Shown here: piece after piece, positions 1 through 8,288 of the stretch
Layout of the letters: each line of letters opens with the position of its first letter
How positions within the stretch are numbered: position 1 is the stretch's first letter
Source: Candidatus Aalborgicola lynettensis
GTDB taxonomy: Bacteria > Pseudomonadota > Gammaproteobacteria > Burkholderiales > Burkholderiaceae_C
Direction: 5' to 3'
DNA length: 64,000 nucleotides
Assembly: GCA_016719405.1 (NCBI GenBank)
Contig: JADJZE010000001.1
Location: 434,001-498,000, forward strand
Translations under genes and position numbers: made by a program
Notes under the pieces: model-generated
Database searches by the model: none
Told to the model about the DNA's origin: nothing
Seen by the model: only the letters and a program-made list of their open reading frames with translations

Positions 1-2
1 AC

Positions 3-1310
3 CAGATAGACCGGTTTCATTTTTCCAGTCACCACACTGCCTCGGGTGGGCATGAATGGGATGTGCGGGCAGGCGGCGTAGATGTGGACGCGGGGCGTGG
101 TACGCCCGGCGACGTGGGCAACAACGCACGCATGCGTTACATGGGGGCGCGTTTCGTGCAAATAGACTGGCGTGCGCCGTTCGGCGACGATCAGGACCTG
201 GCGATCACGGCGTCGCATACCGAAAACAAGATTGCAGATGCCTTTGCGTACCTGACCGACGCTGTGGGGGCCGCCAATTACGGAATGCCACTGGACTTCA
301 GCGGCCACGATGTCAACGATGCGCTGACGCTACAACATACCGTGCGCCATTCGCCGGCATTGCGTTCTGTTTGGGGGACCGAACTGCGTCGCGAAAAAAT
401 ATTTTCCCGCGCCTATTTCGATACGCGTGAGCAGGTGACGACCGAATATGCACGGGTGTTTGGCAATGCCGAGTGGAGAATCCTGCCGACCGTGATTTTG
501 AATGCGGGTGCGCTGGTTGAGCAAAGTGGTTTGGGTGGAGATACGGCATCGCCGCGGGTCATGTTGAACTGGCGTCTGGGTGAAGGGCATACCGTGCGTG
601 CGGGTGTCTCCAGTGGTTTTCGGCCACCAAGCGCGACCGAGAAATTTGCGGCCGTTCGGTATTACGGGGTTGATGGGAGTTTGTTGCAGACCACCGTGCA
701 AGCCACCGGCAACATTGCGCCGGAGTACATCCGGTCCCAGGAGTTGGGCTACAACCTGAACCTGCCATCGGCAGGTATTAGCGCCGATTTGCGTGTGTTC
801 AACGAGCGCGTGACGGACAGCATTGCGACGGTATACAACAGCGACCCAATAGACTTCGGAAACATTGACAATTACCGCATCACGGGCGCGGAGTGGCAGT
901 GGAGCTGGAAGCCTACTCCTGCCACTCATGTCTTCTTCACACAAACGTGGACCGATATTGCGGGCGTTGCACCCCCTGTGGACCCTTTTGATACCCAAGG
1001 CTTCCGTGTATCCCACGGCGCACCACGGTACGCGGGTTCTTTGTCTGTGATGCACACTTTCGGGTCCCATGTGTCGGTGTCCATGCTGCACCAACGTGCT
1101 GAAGAAACCGCTTTGATGTCCAACGGTGGCACCGGGCCTTTGTATTCAATGGGCCGCACGGATTTGCGGGTGGGCAAGACCTTCAAAACCGGTCGCTCTT
1201 CGACTGAATTGGCACTCACCGTCCAGAACGTGGACATTCCTTACCGCGATGGCGATCGAAAATTCTATTTTGATCGACGAACCATGGTGACTATGCGTTT
1301 TGAAAACTAG
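3..1310 (+). CDS. TonB-dependent receptor, C-terminal part (partial at window edge)
   Basis: The frame is open from the first bases of the window, so the plug domain and the start lie upstream. The roughly 435 visible residues have the alternating pattern of outer-membrane beta-strands. They include the motif GFRPPSATEKFA, typical of siderophore and cobalamin receptor barrels, followed by ELGYNLNLPSAGISADLRVF and repeated short strands to the end. The last residues are MRFEN rather than the usual terminal aromatic, although a phenylalanine lies three positions from the end. The protein should sit in the outer membrane and take up a substrate using TonB energy; the substrate cannot be read from this part. 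It overlaps the next gene by 11 bases, so it probably heads an operon with the binding protein and sensor kinase. Confidence 0.85.
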   Translation, partial: QIDRFHFSSHHTASGGHEWDVRAGGVDVDAGRGTPGDVGNNARMRYMGARFVQIDWRAPFGDDQDLAITASHTENKIADAFAYLTDAVGAANYGMPLDFSGHDVNDALTLQHTVRHSPALRSVWGTELRREKIFSRAYFDTREQVTTEYARVFGNAEWRILPTVILNAGALVEQSGLGGDTASPRVMLNWRLGEGHTVRAGVSSGFRPPSATEKFAAVRYYGVDGSLLQTTVQATGNIAPEYIRSQELGYNLNLPSAGISADLRVFNERVTDSIATVYNSDPIDFGNIDNYRITGAEWQWSWKPTPATHVFFTQTWTDIAGVAPPVDPFDTQGFRVSHGAPRYAGSLSVMHTFGSHVSVSMLHQRAEETALMSNGGTGPLYSMGRTDLRVGKTFKTGRSSTELALTVQNVDIPYRDGDRKFYFDRRTMVTMRFEN

Positions 1311-2259
1311 AACCGCCATTTCGCTCGGGCTGATCCTGCGCCAACTGGTCTGCGTGGCAAGCATGCTGTGCAGCATGGGGCTGGCGCAGGCGGCGGCGGT
1401 GGTCATTGTGGCCAGTGACCGCAGCACGGGTTATGGTGAAGTACGTGATGTTCTGGTGTCGGAGTTGGAGCGCAGCCCCACATTGCGGGGCAATGTTGGG
1501 GTGCGTTCCGTCAGTGAATGGACGCCAGCGGACACGGCCTTGCTGGGGCACAGCCGGGTGGTTATTGCACTGGGTCGCGATGCGCTGATCCAGGTGCTCG
1601 CCAGTAATGTGCAAGTGCCGGTCATCGCTGCCATGATTCCACGTGCGGTCTTTGAGGGGGTCATTGGCGATGCAGCAAAAAAGCCGTCCTCGCCGCTGAC
1701 GGCCTTGTATCTCGATCATCCCGTGGGTCGCCAGCTTGACTTGCTGAAGCTGGCTTTGCCGGACGCAAGGAAGGTGGGCGTATTGTGGGGGCGTGATTCC
1801 GTGTCCCACCAGCGTCAATTGGCCGCGGCGGCGCAGGCACGCGGTCTGGAATTGGCCAGCGGTTCGGTTGGGCCAGACGGGGCAATTTTTGCTGGATTGA
1901 AAGCCGCACTGGATGAGGCAGATGTCTTGCTGGCAATCGCCGATCCGCAGGTATTTAACAGCGCCAATATTTCAAACATCCTGCTCACCACCTACCGGGC
2001 CCGGGTTCCTGTAATGGCATTTTCACCCGCCTATGTGAGGGCTGGCGCCTTGTTGTCGCTGTACACAACACCCTCCCAGATTGGCGTTCAAGCGGCCGCT
2101 ATGGCCAAAACCGTGGTGCAGGGTGGGCCACTTCCAGCACCGCAATATCCAGTGGAGTATGTGGTGGGTGTCAATGCGTATGTGGCGCGTTCATTGGAGC
2201 TGGTGCTCGATGGCGCATCGCTCGCTGAACGACTGCATCGACTGGAGAAACGGCCATGA
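1300..2259 (+). CDS. ABC-type periplasmic substrate-binding protein (ABC_sub_bind family)
   Basis: This 319-residue protein starts at a TTG inside the 3' end of the receptor gene, which suggests translational coupling. Residues 1-30 form a signal peptide ending near AQAAAV. The rest resembles the PF04392/DUF534 family of two-lobed binding proteins: repeated alpha/beta units, a central segment ARKVGVLWGRDSVSHQ, and a late segment SPAYVRAGALLSLYTTPSQIG. No permease or ATPase gene is next to it. Its stop codon overlaps the start of the hybrid kinase as ATGA. I infer that it may present a ligand to the kinase or work with the receptor rather than serve a classical ABC importer. The ligand is unknown. 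Confidence 0.75.
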   Translation: MKTRTAISLGLILRQLVCVASMLCSMGLAQAAAVVIVASDRSTGYGEVRDVLVSELERSPTLRGNVGVRSVSEWTPADTALLGHSRVVIALGRDALIQVLASNVQVPVIAAMIPRAVFEGVIGDAAKKPSSPLTALYLDHPVGRQLDLLKLALPDARKVGVLWGRDSVSHQRQLAAAAQARGLELASGSVGPDGAIFAGLKAALDEADVLLAIADPQVFNSANISNILLTTYRARVPVMAFSPAYVRAGALLSLYTTPSQIGVQAAAMAKTVVQGGPLPAPQYPVEYVVGVNAYVARSLELVLDGASLAERLHRLEKRP

Positions 2260-4190
2260 GACGGGTAACCATTCGATCACGCATCCTGGCCACGTCGCTG
2301 TTGCCGGTGGCGCTGGTTGTTGCGGGCTTGGTGGGCTACTTCGCGTTCAGTCGATTGGGCGACATGCGTGAAGCGCATACCCAATGGTCCAAGCTGCTGG
2401 TCAATCGATTGGCCCAGGCGAGTGAATACGGTGTGTTTTCAGGCAATCGGGCCAGCTTGCAGCGCATTTGTGAGTCCACTCTGAGTGAACCGGGTGTGCA
2501 GGCCGTGGCGATATTCGATTCTGAAGGGGTACTCTTGACGCGTGTTGGTGTGCCGGTTGTTGCCAGTTATGCCGAACTGATGCACCGCGGCGGTGTTTCT
2601 TCGTCGCAGGAGGGCAACCGGGACATCTGGATTCTGCCGATTGAATCCAGCACGGTTGAACTTTACGATTTGTTTGCCGCCCCCAGCCAGTCAGCGCCAC
2701 CGGTTCCCAAAGTATTGGGGCATGTCGTGATAGAAATTTCGCGTGACCGATTGCACGCACGTGAAAGCGCGGTTTTGTACGTATCGTTGGCGGTTGGTCT
2801 GCTCGGGCTGTTGTTGGGTGGATTGCTGGCAGCACGGCTGGGCACGCTGGTGATGCGCCCCATCACCCGTGTTTCAAGCCGCATTCAGCGCATCGGAAAG
2901 GGTGACTTTGCCATCGACACCCACCTGGATCACAACGACCCGCTCTATCAAGTGCAGTCGGACCTTAACAGCATGGCGATCCAGTTGGCGTGGGGCCGTG
3001 ATGAACTGGAGCAGCGTGTAGCCGATGTCACGGACGCGCTGCGCTTGAAGAAAGAGGAGGCAGAGTCGGCAACGTTGGCCAAATCCCGTTTTCTGTCGGC
3101 CGCCAGCCATGATTTGCGCCAACCCGTGCACGCGCTGGGCTTGTTTGTTGCCCGTTTGGGGCAACTGCCCATGGACCTGCAGGTTCGAAAGCTGGTGGGC
3201 AATATCGAGGATTCGGTCCAGGCAATGCAGGATCTGCTGGACGGTTTGCTGGATTTGTCCCGATTGGAGTCGGGTGTGGTGGCAATCAATCCCGGTGCAG
3301 TAAGCGTTGGCGCCCTGTTTGATGCCGTTCGGGTTGCATTGGAGCCCCTGGCTGCAGCCAAAGGGCTGCGCTTTCGCGTGCGCAACAGCAATGCACATGT
3401 GCTGACCGACGCTCTGGTTTTGCAGCGAATCGTCATGAATTTGGTTCACAACGCCATTCGCTACACGCAGCAGGGTTCGGTTTTGCTGACCGGGCGCCTT
3501 GAGAACCATGGACAGGACCTGCGAATCGAGGTATGGGATAGCGGCATCGGCATTTCTCCCGAGCAGCAGTCGCACATTTTCCGGGAGTTTTATCAGGTCG
3601 GGAATGCAGGGCGCGACCGCAGGCACGGCCTGGGTCTTGGTTTGAGTATTGTGGAACGCAGCGCGCGCTTGTTGGGGCATGCGCTTGCTTTGCGATCGAA
3701 TTTGGGGTGTGGCACGCGGTTTTCAATTTGTGTTCCTATCGCCTTGGCCCCGCAGGCGCGCGCCACTGCTGGCGACGACGTTGGCACCCAACCCATGGAA
3801 CTAGATGGCTTGCAGGTATTGGTTATTGAAGACGATGCCATGGCGCGGGATGCCGTTGAAACCTTGTTGCATGCCTGGGGCTGCACGGTGTGTGCCGTGC
3901 TCAGCCTCGATCAGGCTGTCAAGACGCTGCAAAACGGGTTCGTGCCCGATGTCATTGTGAGTGACTACCGCCTGGGTGACGCGGGAACCGGCCTGGACGC
4001 GATTGCCACGGTGAGGAATATGTTGGGTGGCGACGTGGCCGCGTGCCTGGTCAGCGGGGATACGGATGGGGGCCTGCTGCAAGCTGCGCGAGATGCGGGG
4101 CTTATATTGCTGCACAAACCGGTGCGTCCGGCAAAACTGCGGGCGTTTTTGCGACGCACAGCAATGGTTTCGCGGGGACGCGGCGGCTAG
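2256..4190 (+). CDS. hybrid sensor histidine kinase with C-terminal receiver
   Basis: The 644 residues contain a first membrane helix at about 10-30, a periplasmic region of about 140 residues, a second helix at about 170-197, a HAMP domain (MRPITRVSSRIQRIGKGDF) and a short coiled coil. A HisKA domain follows with the phosphoacceptor His285 in SAASHDLRQPVHALG. The HATPase domain shows an N box (NLVHNAIRYT), G1 (DSGIGI) and G2 (HGLGLGLSIV). A receiver domain at about 528-640 has Asp570 in VSDYRLGDAGTGLD. The C-terminal receiver without an output domain implies phosphorelay or feedback; the convergent NarL-type regulator is the likely partner. It overlaps the binding-protein gene by four bases. 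The family is certain, the signal is not. Confidence 0.93.
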   Translation: MRRVTIRSRILATSLLPVALVVAGLVGYFAFSRLGDMREAHTQWSKLLVNRLAQASEYGVFSGNRASLQRICESTLSEPGVQAVAIFDSEGVLLTRVGVPVVASYAELMHRGGVSSSQEGNRDIWILPIESSTVELYDLFAAPSQSAPPVPKVLGHVVIEISRDRLHARESAVLYVSLAVGLLGLLLGGLLAARLGTLVMRPITRVSSRIQRIGKGDFAIDTHLDHNDPLYQVQSDLNSMAIQLAWGRDELEQRVADVTDALRLKKEEAESATLAKSRFLSAASHDLRQPVHALGLFVARLGQLPMDLQVRKLVGNIEDSVQAMQDLLDGLLDLSRLESGVVAINPGAVSVGALFDAVRVALEPLAAAKGLRFRVRNSNAHVLTDALVLQRIVMNLVHNAIRYTQQGSVLLTGRLENHGQDLRIEVWDSGIGISPEQQSHIFREFYQVGNAGRDRRHGLGLGLSIVERSARLLGHALALRSNLGCGTRFSICVPIALAPQARATAGDDVGTQPMELDGLQVLVIEDDAMARDAVETLLHAWGCTVCAVLSLDQAVKTLQNGFVPDVIVSDYRLGDAGTGLDAIATVRNMLGGDVAACLVSGDTDGGLLQAARDAGLILLHKPVRPAKLRAFLRRTAMVSRGRGG

Positions 4191-4193
4191 CGC

Positions 4194-4862
4194 TTACAGG
4201 TTGGACGATCCACGGTAACCCCGGCGCGCCGCGGCAACGACCGCTTGGGTCCGGTTTTGGACGGAAAAGTGCCGCAGTATGGCCGTTACATGGGTTTTTA
4301 CGGTTTCGTCAGAAATGTTCAGCGACTCGCTGATTTCGCGGTTCGATCGACCGTCAATAAGCCCGCGCAGCACCAGTTCCTGCCGTTGTGTGAGTGCCGG
4401 CTTGTCGCTGAATTCATCGGGCAGCAAACCAGGGGCGTTCGGATGGTCGAGTTCCTGCGGCACGTACACCCCGCCGTCGAGCACCTGCCGGATGGCACGC
4501 AACAACTCTTCGCTCAAACTCGACTTGGTGACAAAGCCTGCGGCCCCGCTGCGCACGACTTGGCGCATGACGGATGCATTAACCGAGCCCGACAGCATGA
4601 TGATGGGCAGTTCCGGATGGCGCTGTCCAAAGATGCCGAGCGCATCCAGACCATTCATGTCGGGGAGGTGGTAGTCCAGCAATACCAGATCCAGGTCCGC
4701 GTGGGACTGGGCGGCCGCAAAAGCCTGCGCGCAGGTGCCGGCCTGTAAAACACATACCGATTCGTCAATGCCTTTGAGGACCTGGCACAGACCTTCACGC
4801 ACGAGAACGTGGTCGTCAACTACGAGTATTTTCACTGGGGGCTGGTGATCGATACACGCCAT
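4194..4862 (-). CDS. NarL/FixJ-family response regulator
   Basis: This 222-residue protein has a receiver domain at 10-130, with the acidic pair in VVDDH and phosphoacceptor Asp63 in LVLLDYHLPDMNG. A LuxR-type helix-turn-helix lies at about 155-212 (LTQRQELVLRGLIDGRSNREISESL...ETVKTHV). It is a DNA-binding transcription factor. It is convergent with the hybrid kinase, and the stop codons are only about four bases apart, so it is transcribed separately, presumably from a promoter in the 4863-4960 gap. The proximity makes it the likely phosphorylation target of that kinase and a likely regulator of the receptor operon; this is inference from gene order. Confidence 0.92.
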   Translation of the reverse strand: MACIDHQPPVKILVVDDHVLVREGLCQVLKGIDESVCVLQAGTCAQAFAAAQSHADLDLVLLDYHLPDMNGLDALGIFGQRHPELPIIMLSGSVNASVMRQVVRSGAAGFVTKSSLSEELLRAIRQVLDGGVYVPQELDHPNAPGLLPDEFSDKPALTQRQELVLRGLIDGRSNREISESLNISDETVKTHVTAILRHFSVQNRTQAVVAAARRGYRGSSNL

Positions 4863-4917
4863 GCGGCGCGTTCACAATAGTACCGCAGGTGCGATGGGTC
4901 GCGGTTTGGTGTGGGTA

Positions 4918-4947
4918 CAAAAAAGCCCGCTCGCGCGGGCTTTTTTG
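4918..4947. terminator. bidirectional intrinsic terminator
   Basis: AGCCCGC and GCGGGCT form a perfect seven-base stem around a four-base loop, flanked by an A run on one side and a T run on the other. It can stop transcripts in both directions. It lies just downstream of hppA on the minus strand and upstream of the NarL-type regulator, so its main job is probably to end the hppA transcript. Confidence 0.9.
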
Positions 4948-4960
4948 AGCAAACAGGTGC

Positions 4961-7039
4961 TTAAACACCGTGGATTTTCATCATCAAGGGCACAATCAGC
5001 AAGGCCACGATGTTGATGATTTTGATTAAGGGATTCACTGCGGGGCCAGCGGTGTCTTTATAGGGGTCACCCACGGTGTCGCCGGTTACCGCAGCCTTAT
5101 GCGTGTCGGAACCCTTGCCACCATGGTGGCCATCTTCAATGTATTTTTTGGCGTTGTCCCATGCACCGCCGCCGGTGCACATGGAAATGGCCACAAACAG
5201 GCCGGTCACGATGGTGCCCATCAACAAACCGCCCAATGCGGCCGGGCCCAGTACCAGGCCCACCAAAATGGGGGCGACTACGGGCAACAGGCTGGGGATC
5301 ATCATTTCCTTGATGGCAGCTGTGGTCAGCATGTCGACTGCAGTGTCGTATTCGGGTTTGCCGGTGCCGTCCATGATGCCCTTGATGTCGCGGAACTGCC
5401 TGCGCACCTCTACCACCACCGAGCCCGCAGCACGTCCGACCGCTTCCATGGCCATGGCGCCAAACAGGTAAGGAATCAGCCCGCCGATAAACAGGCCGAT
5501 GATGACCTTGGGCTCACTCAGGTCGAATGAAATGTGCGCCCCCAGACCTTCGAGTTTGTGGGTGTAGTCGGCAAACAGCACCAGCGCGGCCAGGCCAGCG
5601 GAGCCAATGGCATAACCTTTGGTCACCGCTTTGGTGGTGTTGCCCACAGCGTCCAGGGGGTCGGTGATGTCGCGCACGCTGGCAGGAAGTTCCGACATTT
5701 CGGCAATACCACCGGCGTTGTCGGTAATGGGGCCGTAGGCGTCGAGTGCCACCACAATGCCGGCCATGGACAGCATGGATGTGGCAGCCACAGCGATGCC
5801 GTACAGGCCACCCAGGTGGTGGGCGGTGTAGATGGCTGCGCACACAAACAGCACGGGCCAGGCGGTGGAGCGCATCGACACCCCCAGTCCGGCAATGATG
5901 TTGGTGCCGTGCCCGGTGGTGGAGGCCTGCGCAATATGTTGCACCGGGGCATATTGGGTGCCGGTGTAGTACTCGGTAATCCACACCAGTGCGCCGGTCA
6001 GAATCAGGCCGACCGCACACGCCCCAAACAATGCGCCAGCGCCTACTACGCGCCCATCTGCCAGCGTCAATGCCGAGGGAAACAGGGACTGCGTGACAAA
6101 GTAAAAAGCGACCAGCGACAGCACGCCGGAAATGGCCAAGCCCTTGTAGAGGGCTGGCATGACGTTTTTCATGCCGGGGGATGCTTTGACGAAGAAGCAG
6201 CCAATGATGGAGGCCACGATCGATACCGCGCCCAAGGTTAAGGGATATAAAACGGCATTTGCGCCCGCCCCGCTTACAACAAGTGCTCCTAAAACCATAG
6301 TAGCGATCAACGTCACGGCATAGGTTTCGAACAAATCGGCTGCCATGCCGGCGCAGTCGCCCACGTTGTCGCCCACGTTGTCGGCAATCACCGCCGGGTT
6401 GCGCGGGTCATCTTCCGGAATACCGGCCTCCACTTTGCCCACCAGGTCCGCACCGACGTCGGCACCCTTGGTGAAAATGCCGCCGCCCAGGCGGGCAAAG
6501 ATGGAAATGAGGGAGGAGCCAAAGGCAAACCCAATCAGTGGGTTGAGCAGCGCCGCGTAGGCTTTGCTGTCGGCAGGAACACCTTCGCGCGTCAGGTACC
6601 AGTAAAACCCTGTCACGCCCAGCAGGCCCAAGCCAACCACCAGCATGCCGGTGATGGCGCCGCCACGGAATGCCACGTCCAGGGCCGGGCCAATACCTTT
6701 GGTGGCGGCCTGCGCGGTACGCACGTTGGCACGCACCGACACGTTCATGCCGATGAAGCCACAGGCCCCCGACAAAACAGCCCCGACCACAAAGCCGACG
6801 GCACTGAGGTTGTCCAGAAACACCGCAATCAGCACCGTCAACACCGCGCCCACCATGGCAATGGTCTTGTACTGGCGGGCCAAGTAGGCCGCTGCGCCGG
6901 TTTGAATGGCCGCCGCAATTTCTTGCATGCGCGCGTTGCCAGCGTCCTGGGAAAGAATCCATCCGCGTGCCCAAAAACCGTATGCTACGGCGATGAGCCC
7001 GCAGACAAGCGCCAATATCAGCGCTGAGTTGCCCGTCAT
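4961..7039 (-). CDS. hppA: K+-insensitive H+-translocating membrane pyrophosphatase
   Basis: This 692-residue protein couples hydrolysis of pyrophosphate to proton pumping across the inner membrane and has about 16 hydrophobic segments. Substrate-binding motifs are visible, including GGGIFTKGADVGADLVGKVE, EDDPRNPAVIADNVGDNVGD near residue 200 and GGAWDNAKKYIE near the C-terminus. The segment NTTKAVTKGYA carries lysine where K+-dependent enzymes have alanine, which points to the K+-independent subclass. The start is supported by a GGAG box upstream (CAGGAGACTCTCTATG). The gene is divergent from ppa, so both cellular pyrophosphatases share a 225-base intergenic region. An intrinsic terminator follows the gene. 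Confidence 0.97.
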   Translation of the reverse strand: MTGNSALILALVCGLIAVAYGFWARGWILSQDAGNARMQEIAAAIQTGAAAYLARQYKTIAMVGAVLTVLIAVFLDNLSAVGFVVGAVLSGACGFIGMNVSVRANVRTAQAATKGIGPALDVAFRGGAITGMLVVGLGLLGVTGFYWYLTREGVPADSKAYAALLNPLIGFAFGSSLISIFARLGGGIFTKGADVGADLVGKVEAGIPEDDPRNPAVIADNVGDNVGDCAGMAADLFETYAVTLIATMVLGALVVSGAGANAVLYPLTLGAVSIVASIIGCFFVKASPGMKNVMPALYKGLAISGVLSLVAFYFVTQSLFPSALTLADGRVVGAGALFGACAVGLILTGALVWITEYYTGTQYAPVQHIAQASTTGHGTNIIAGLGVSMRSTAWPVLFVCAAIYTAHHLGGLYGIAVAATSMLSMAGIVVALDAYGPITDNAGGIAEMSELPASVRDITDPLDAVGNTTKAVTKGYAIGSAGLAALVLFADYTHKLEGLGAHISFDLSEPKVIIGLFIGGLIPYLFGAMAMEAVGRAAGSVVVEVRRQFRDIKGIMDGTGKPEYDTAVDMLTTAAIKEMMIPSLLPVVAPILVGLVLGPAALGGLLMGTIVTGLFVAISMCTGGGAWDNAKKYIEDGHHGGKGSDTHKAAVTGDTVGDPYKDTAGPAVNPLIKIINIVALLIVPLMMKIHGV

Positions 7040-7264
7040 AGAGAGTCTCCTGAGTTGATTCGCTAGAAAGGGGCGCCACGCAAACGGTGCCCCGTTGCGT
7101 TGCTTCCTCGAAGCGCCAACTCCATAAAGAGAGGCAGACGATTGGCCAACGGGCGGACTGTAACGTGAAAAAATGACGGCTCAGTGGGTTCGTGGCAGCC
7201 AAGTCGGTAAAATCAGGGTTAATCCTTACCTTCCTTTGATTCCCCTCTCACTCAGAAAGCAGCC

Positions 7265-7801
7265 ATGTCACTTGATAACGTCACCCCTGGTAACAAGATC
7301 CCCGAATCGTTCAACGTCATCATTGAAATCCCGATGAATGCCGACCCGGTGAAGTACGAAGTGGACAAGGCTACCGGCGCGATTTTTGTGGATCGTTTCA
7401 TGAGCACCGCCATGCATTACCCGACCAACTACGGTTATGTGCCCAAAACCATCTCTGGCGATGGTGACCCGGTGGATGTGTTGGTGATTACGCCGGTTCC
7501 CCTGATCCCTGGCGTGGTGGTGACCTGCCGTGCCATTGGTATTTTGAAAATGGAAGACGAGGCCGGCCAGGACGGCAAGGTATTGGCAGTGCCGACCAAC
7601 AAGATTTTGTCGCTCTACAGCCGCTGGACCAAGCCCGAAGACCTGAACCCGCTGCGGTTGAAGACCATCTCCCATTTCTTTGAGCACTACAAAGACCTGG
7701 AAGAAGGCAAGTGGGTCAAGGTTCTGGGTTGGGAAGGCGCGGAATCGGCCCATAAAGAAATCATGGACGGCGTTGCCAACTACAACAAAGTACACGCCTG
7801 A
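7265..7801 (+). CDS. ppa: soluble inorganic pyrophosphatase
   Basis: This family I cytosolic enzyme of 178 residues hydrolyses pyrophosphate and so drives biosynthetic reactions. The metal-binding signature is seen in GDGDPVDVLVITP, together with YGYVPKTI and the lysine/tyrosine-rich C-terminal part (EHYKDLEEGKWVKVLGW). Its length is normal for a bacterial hexameric enzyme. It is divergent from hppA, so soluble and energy-conserving pyrophosphatases lie side by side. gloA follows 39 bases downstream and may be co-transcribed. Confidence 0.97.
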   Translation: MSLDNVTPGNKIPESFNVIIEIPMNADPVKYEVDKATGAIFVDRFMSTAMHYPTNYGYVPKTISGDGDPVDVLVITPVPLIPGVVVTCRAIGILKMEDEAGQDGKVLAVPTNKILSLYSRWTKPEDLNPLRLKTISHFFEHYKDLEEGKWVKVLGWEGAESAHKEIMDGVANYNKVHA

Positions 7802-7840
7802 GCGCGTCGGCAGGGAGCCTGGACCTCACGCCTGACTGCG

Positions 7841-8251
7841 ATGCGAATACTCCATACCATGTTGCGCGTTGGCGACCTGCAGCGCGCCATCGATTTTTAC
7901 ACCCATGTCCTGGGCATGCAGTTGCTGCGCCGCTCCGAAAACCCCGAGTACCGTTACTCGCTGGCCTTTTTGGGCTATGGCAGCAACCCTGAGCATGCCG
8001 AGCTGGAATTGACCTACAACTGGGGCGTCGATTCCTACGACCTGGGTACGGCTTACGGGCACATTGCCCTGGGTGTGCCCGATGCGTATGCCGCTGTTGA
8101 AAAAATCAAGCAGGCCGGTGGCAACGTGACGCGCGAAGCCGGGCCCGTAAAGGGTGGTTCGACGGTGATAGCCTTCGTCACCGACCCGGACGGCTACAAG
8201 ATTGAGCTGATTCAACGCGCCGAATCCGCACCCGGCGCTGGCTTGGCCTAA
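7841..8251 (+). CDS. gloA: lactoylglutathione lyase (glyoxalase I)
   Basis: The 136 residues match the standard length of metal-dependent bacterial glyoxalase I, which isomerises the methylglyoxal-glutathione hemithioacetal to S-lactoylglutathione. Recognisable pieces are the N-terminal MRILHTMLRVGDLQRAIDFY with the first metal histidine, LELTYNWGVDSYDLGTAYGHIAL with the second metal ligands, and FVTDPDGYKIELIQR with the catalytic glutamate. It follows ppa on the same strand and is convergent with recJ. Confidence 0.96.
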   Translation: MRILHTMLRVGDLQRAIDFYTHVLGMQLLRRSENPEYRYSLAFLGYGSNPEHAELELTYNWGVDSYDLGTAYGHIALGVPDAYAAVEKIKQAGGNVTREAGPVKGGSTVIAFVTDPDGYKIELIQRAESAPGAGLA

Positions 8252-8288
8252 GCGGGGCGGCGGCTGGCAATCACGGCATGCCGGGCGC

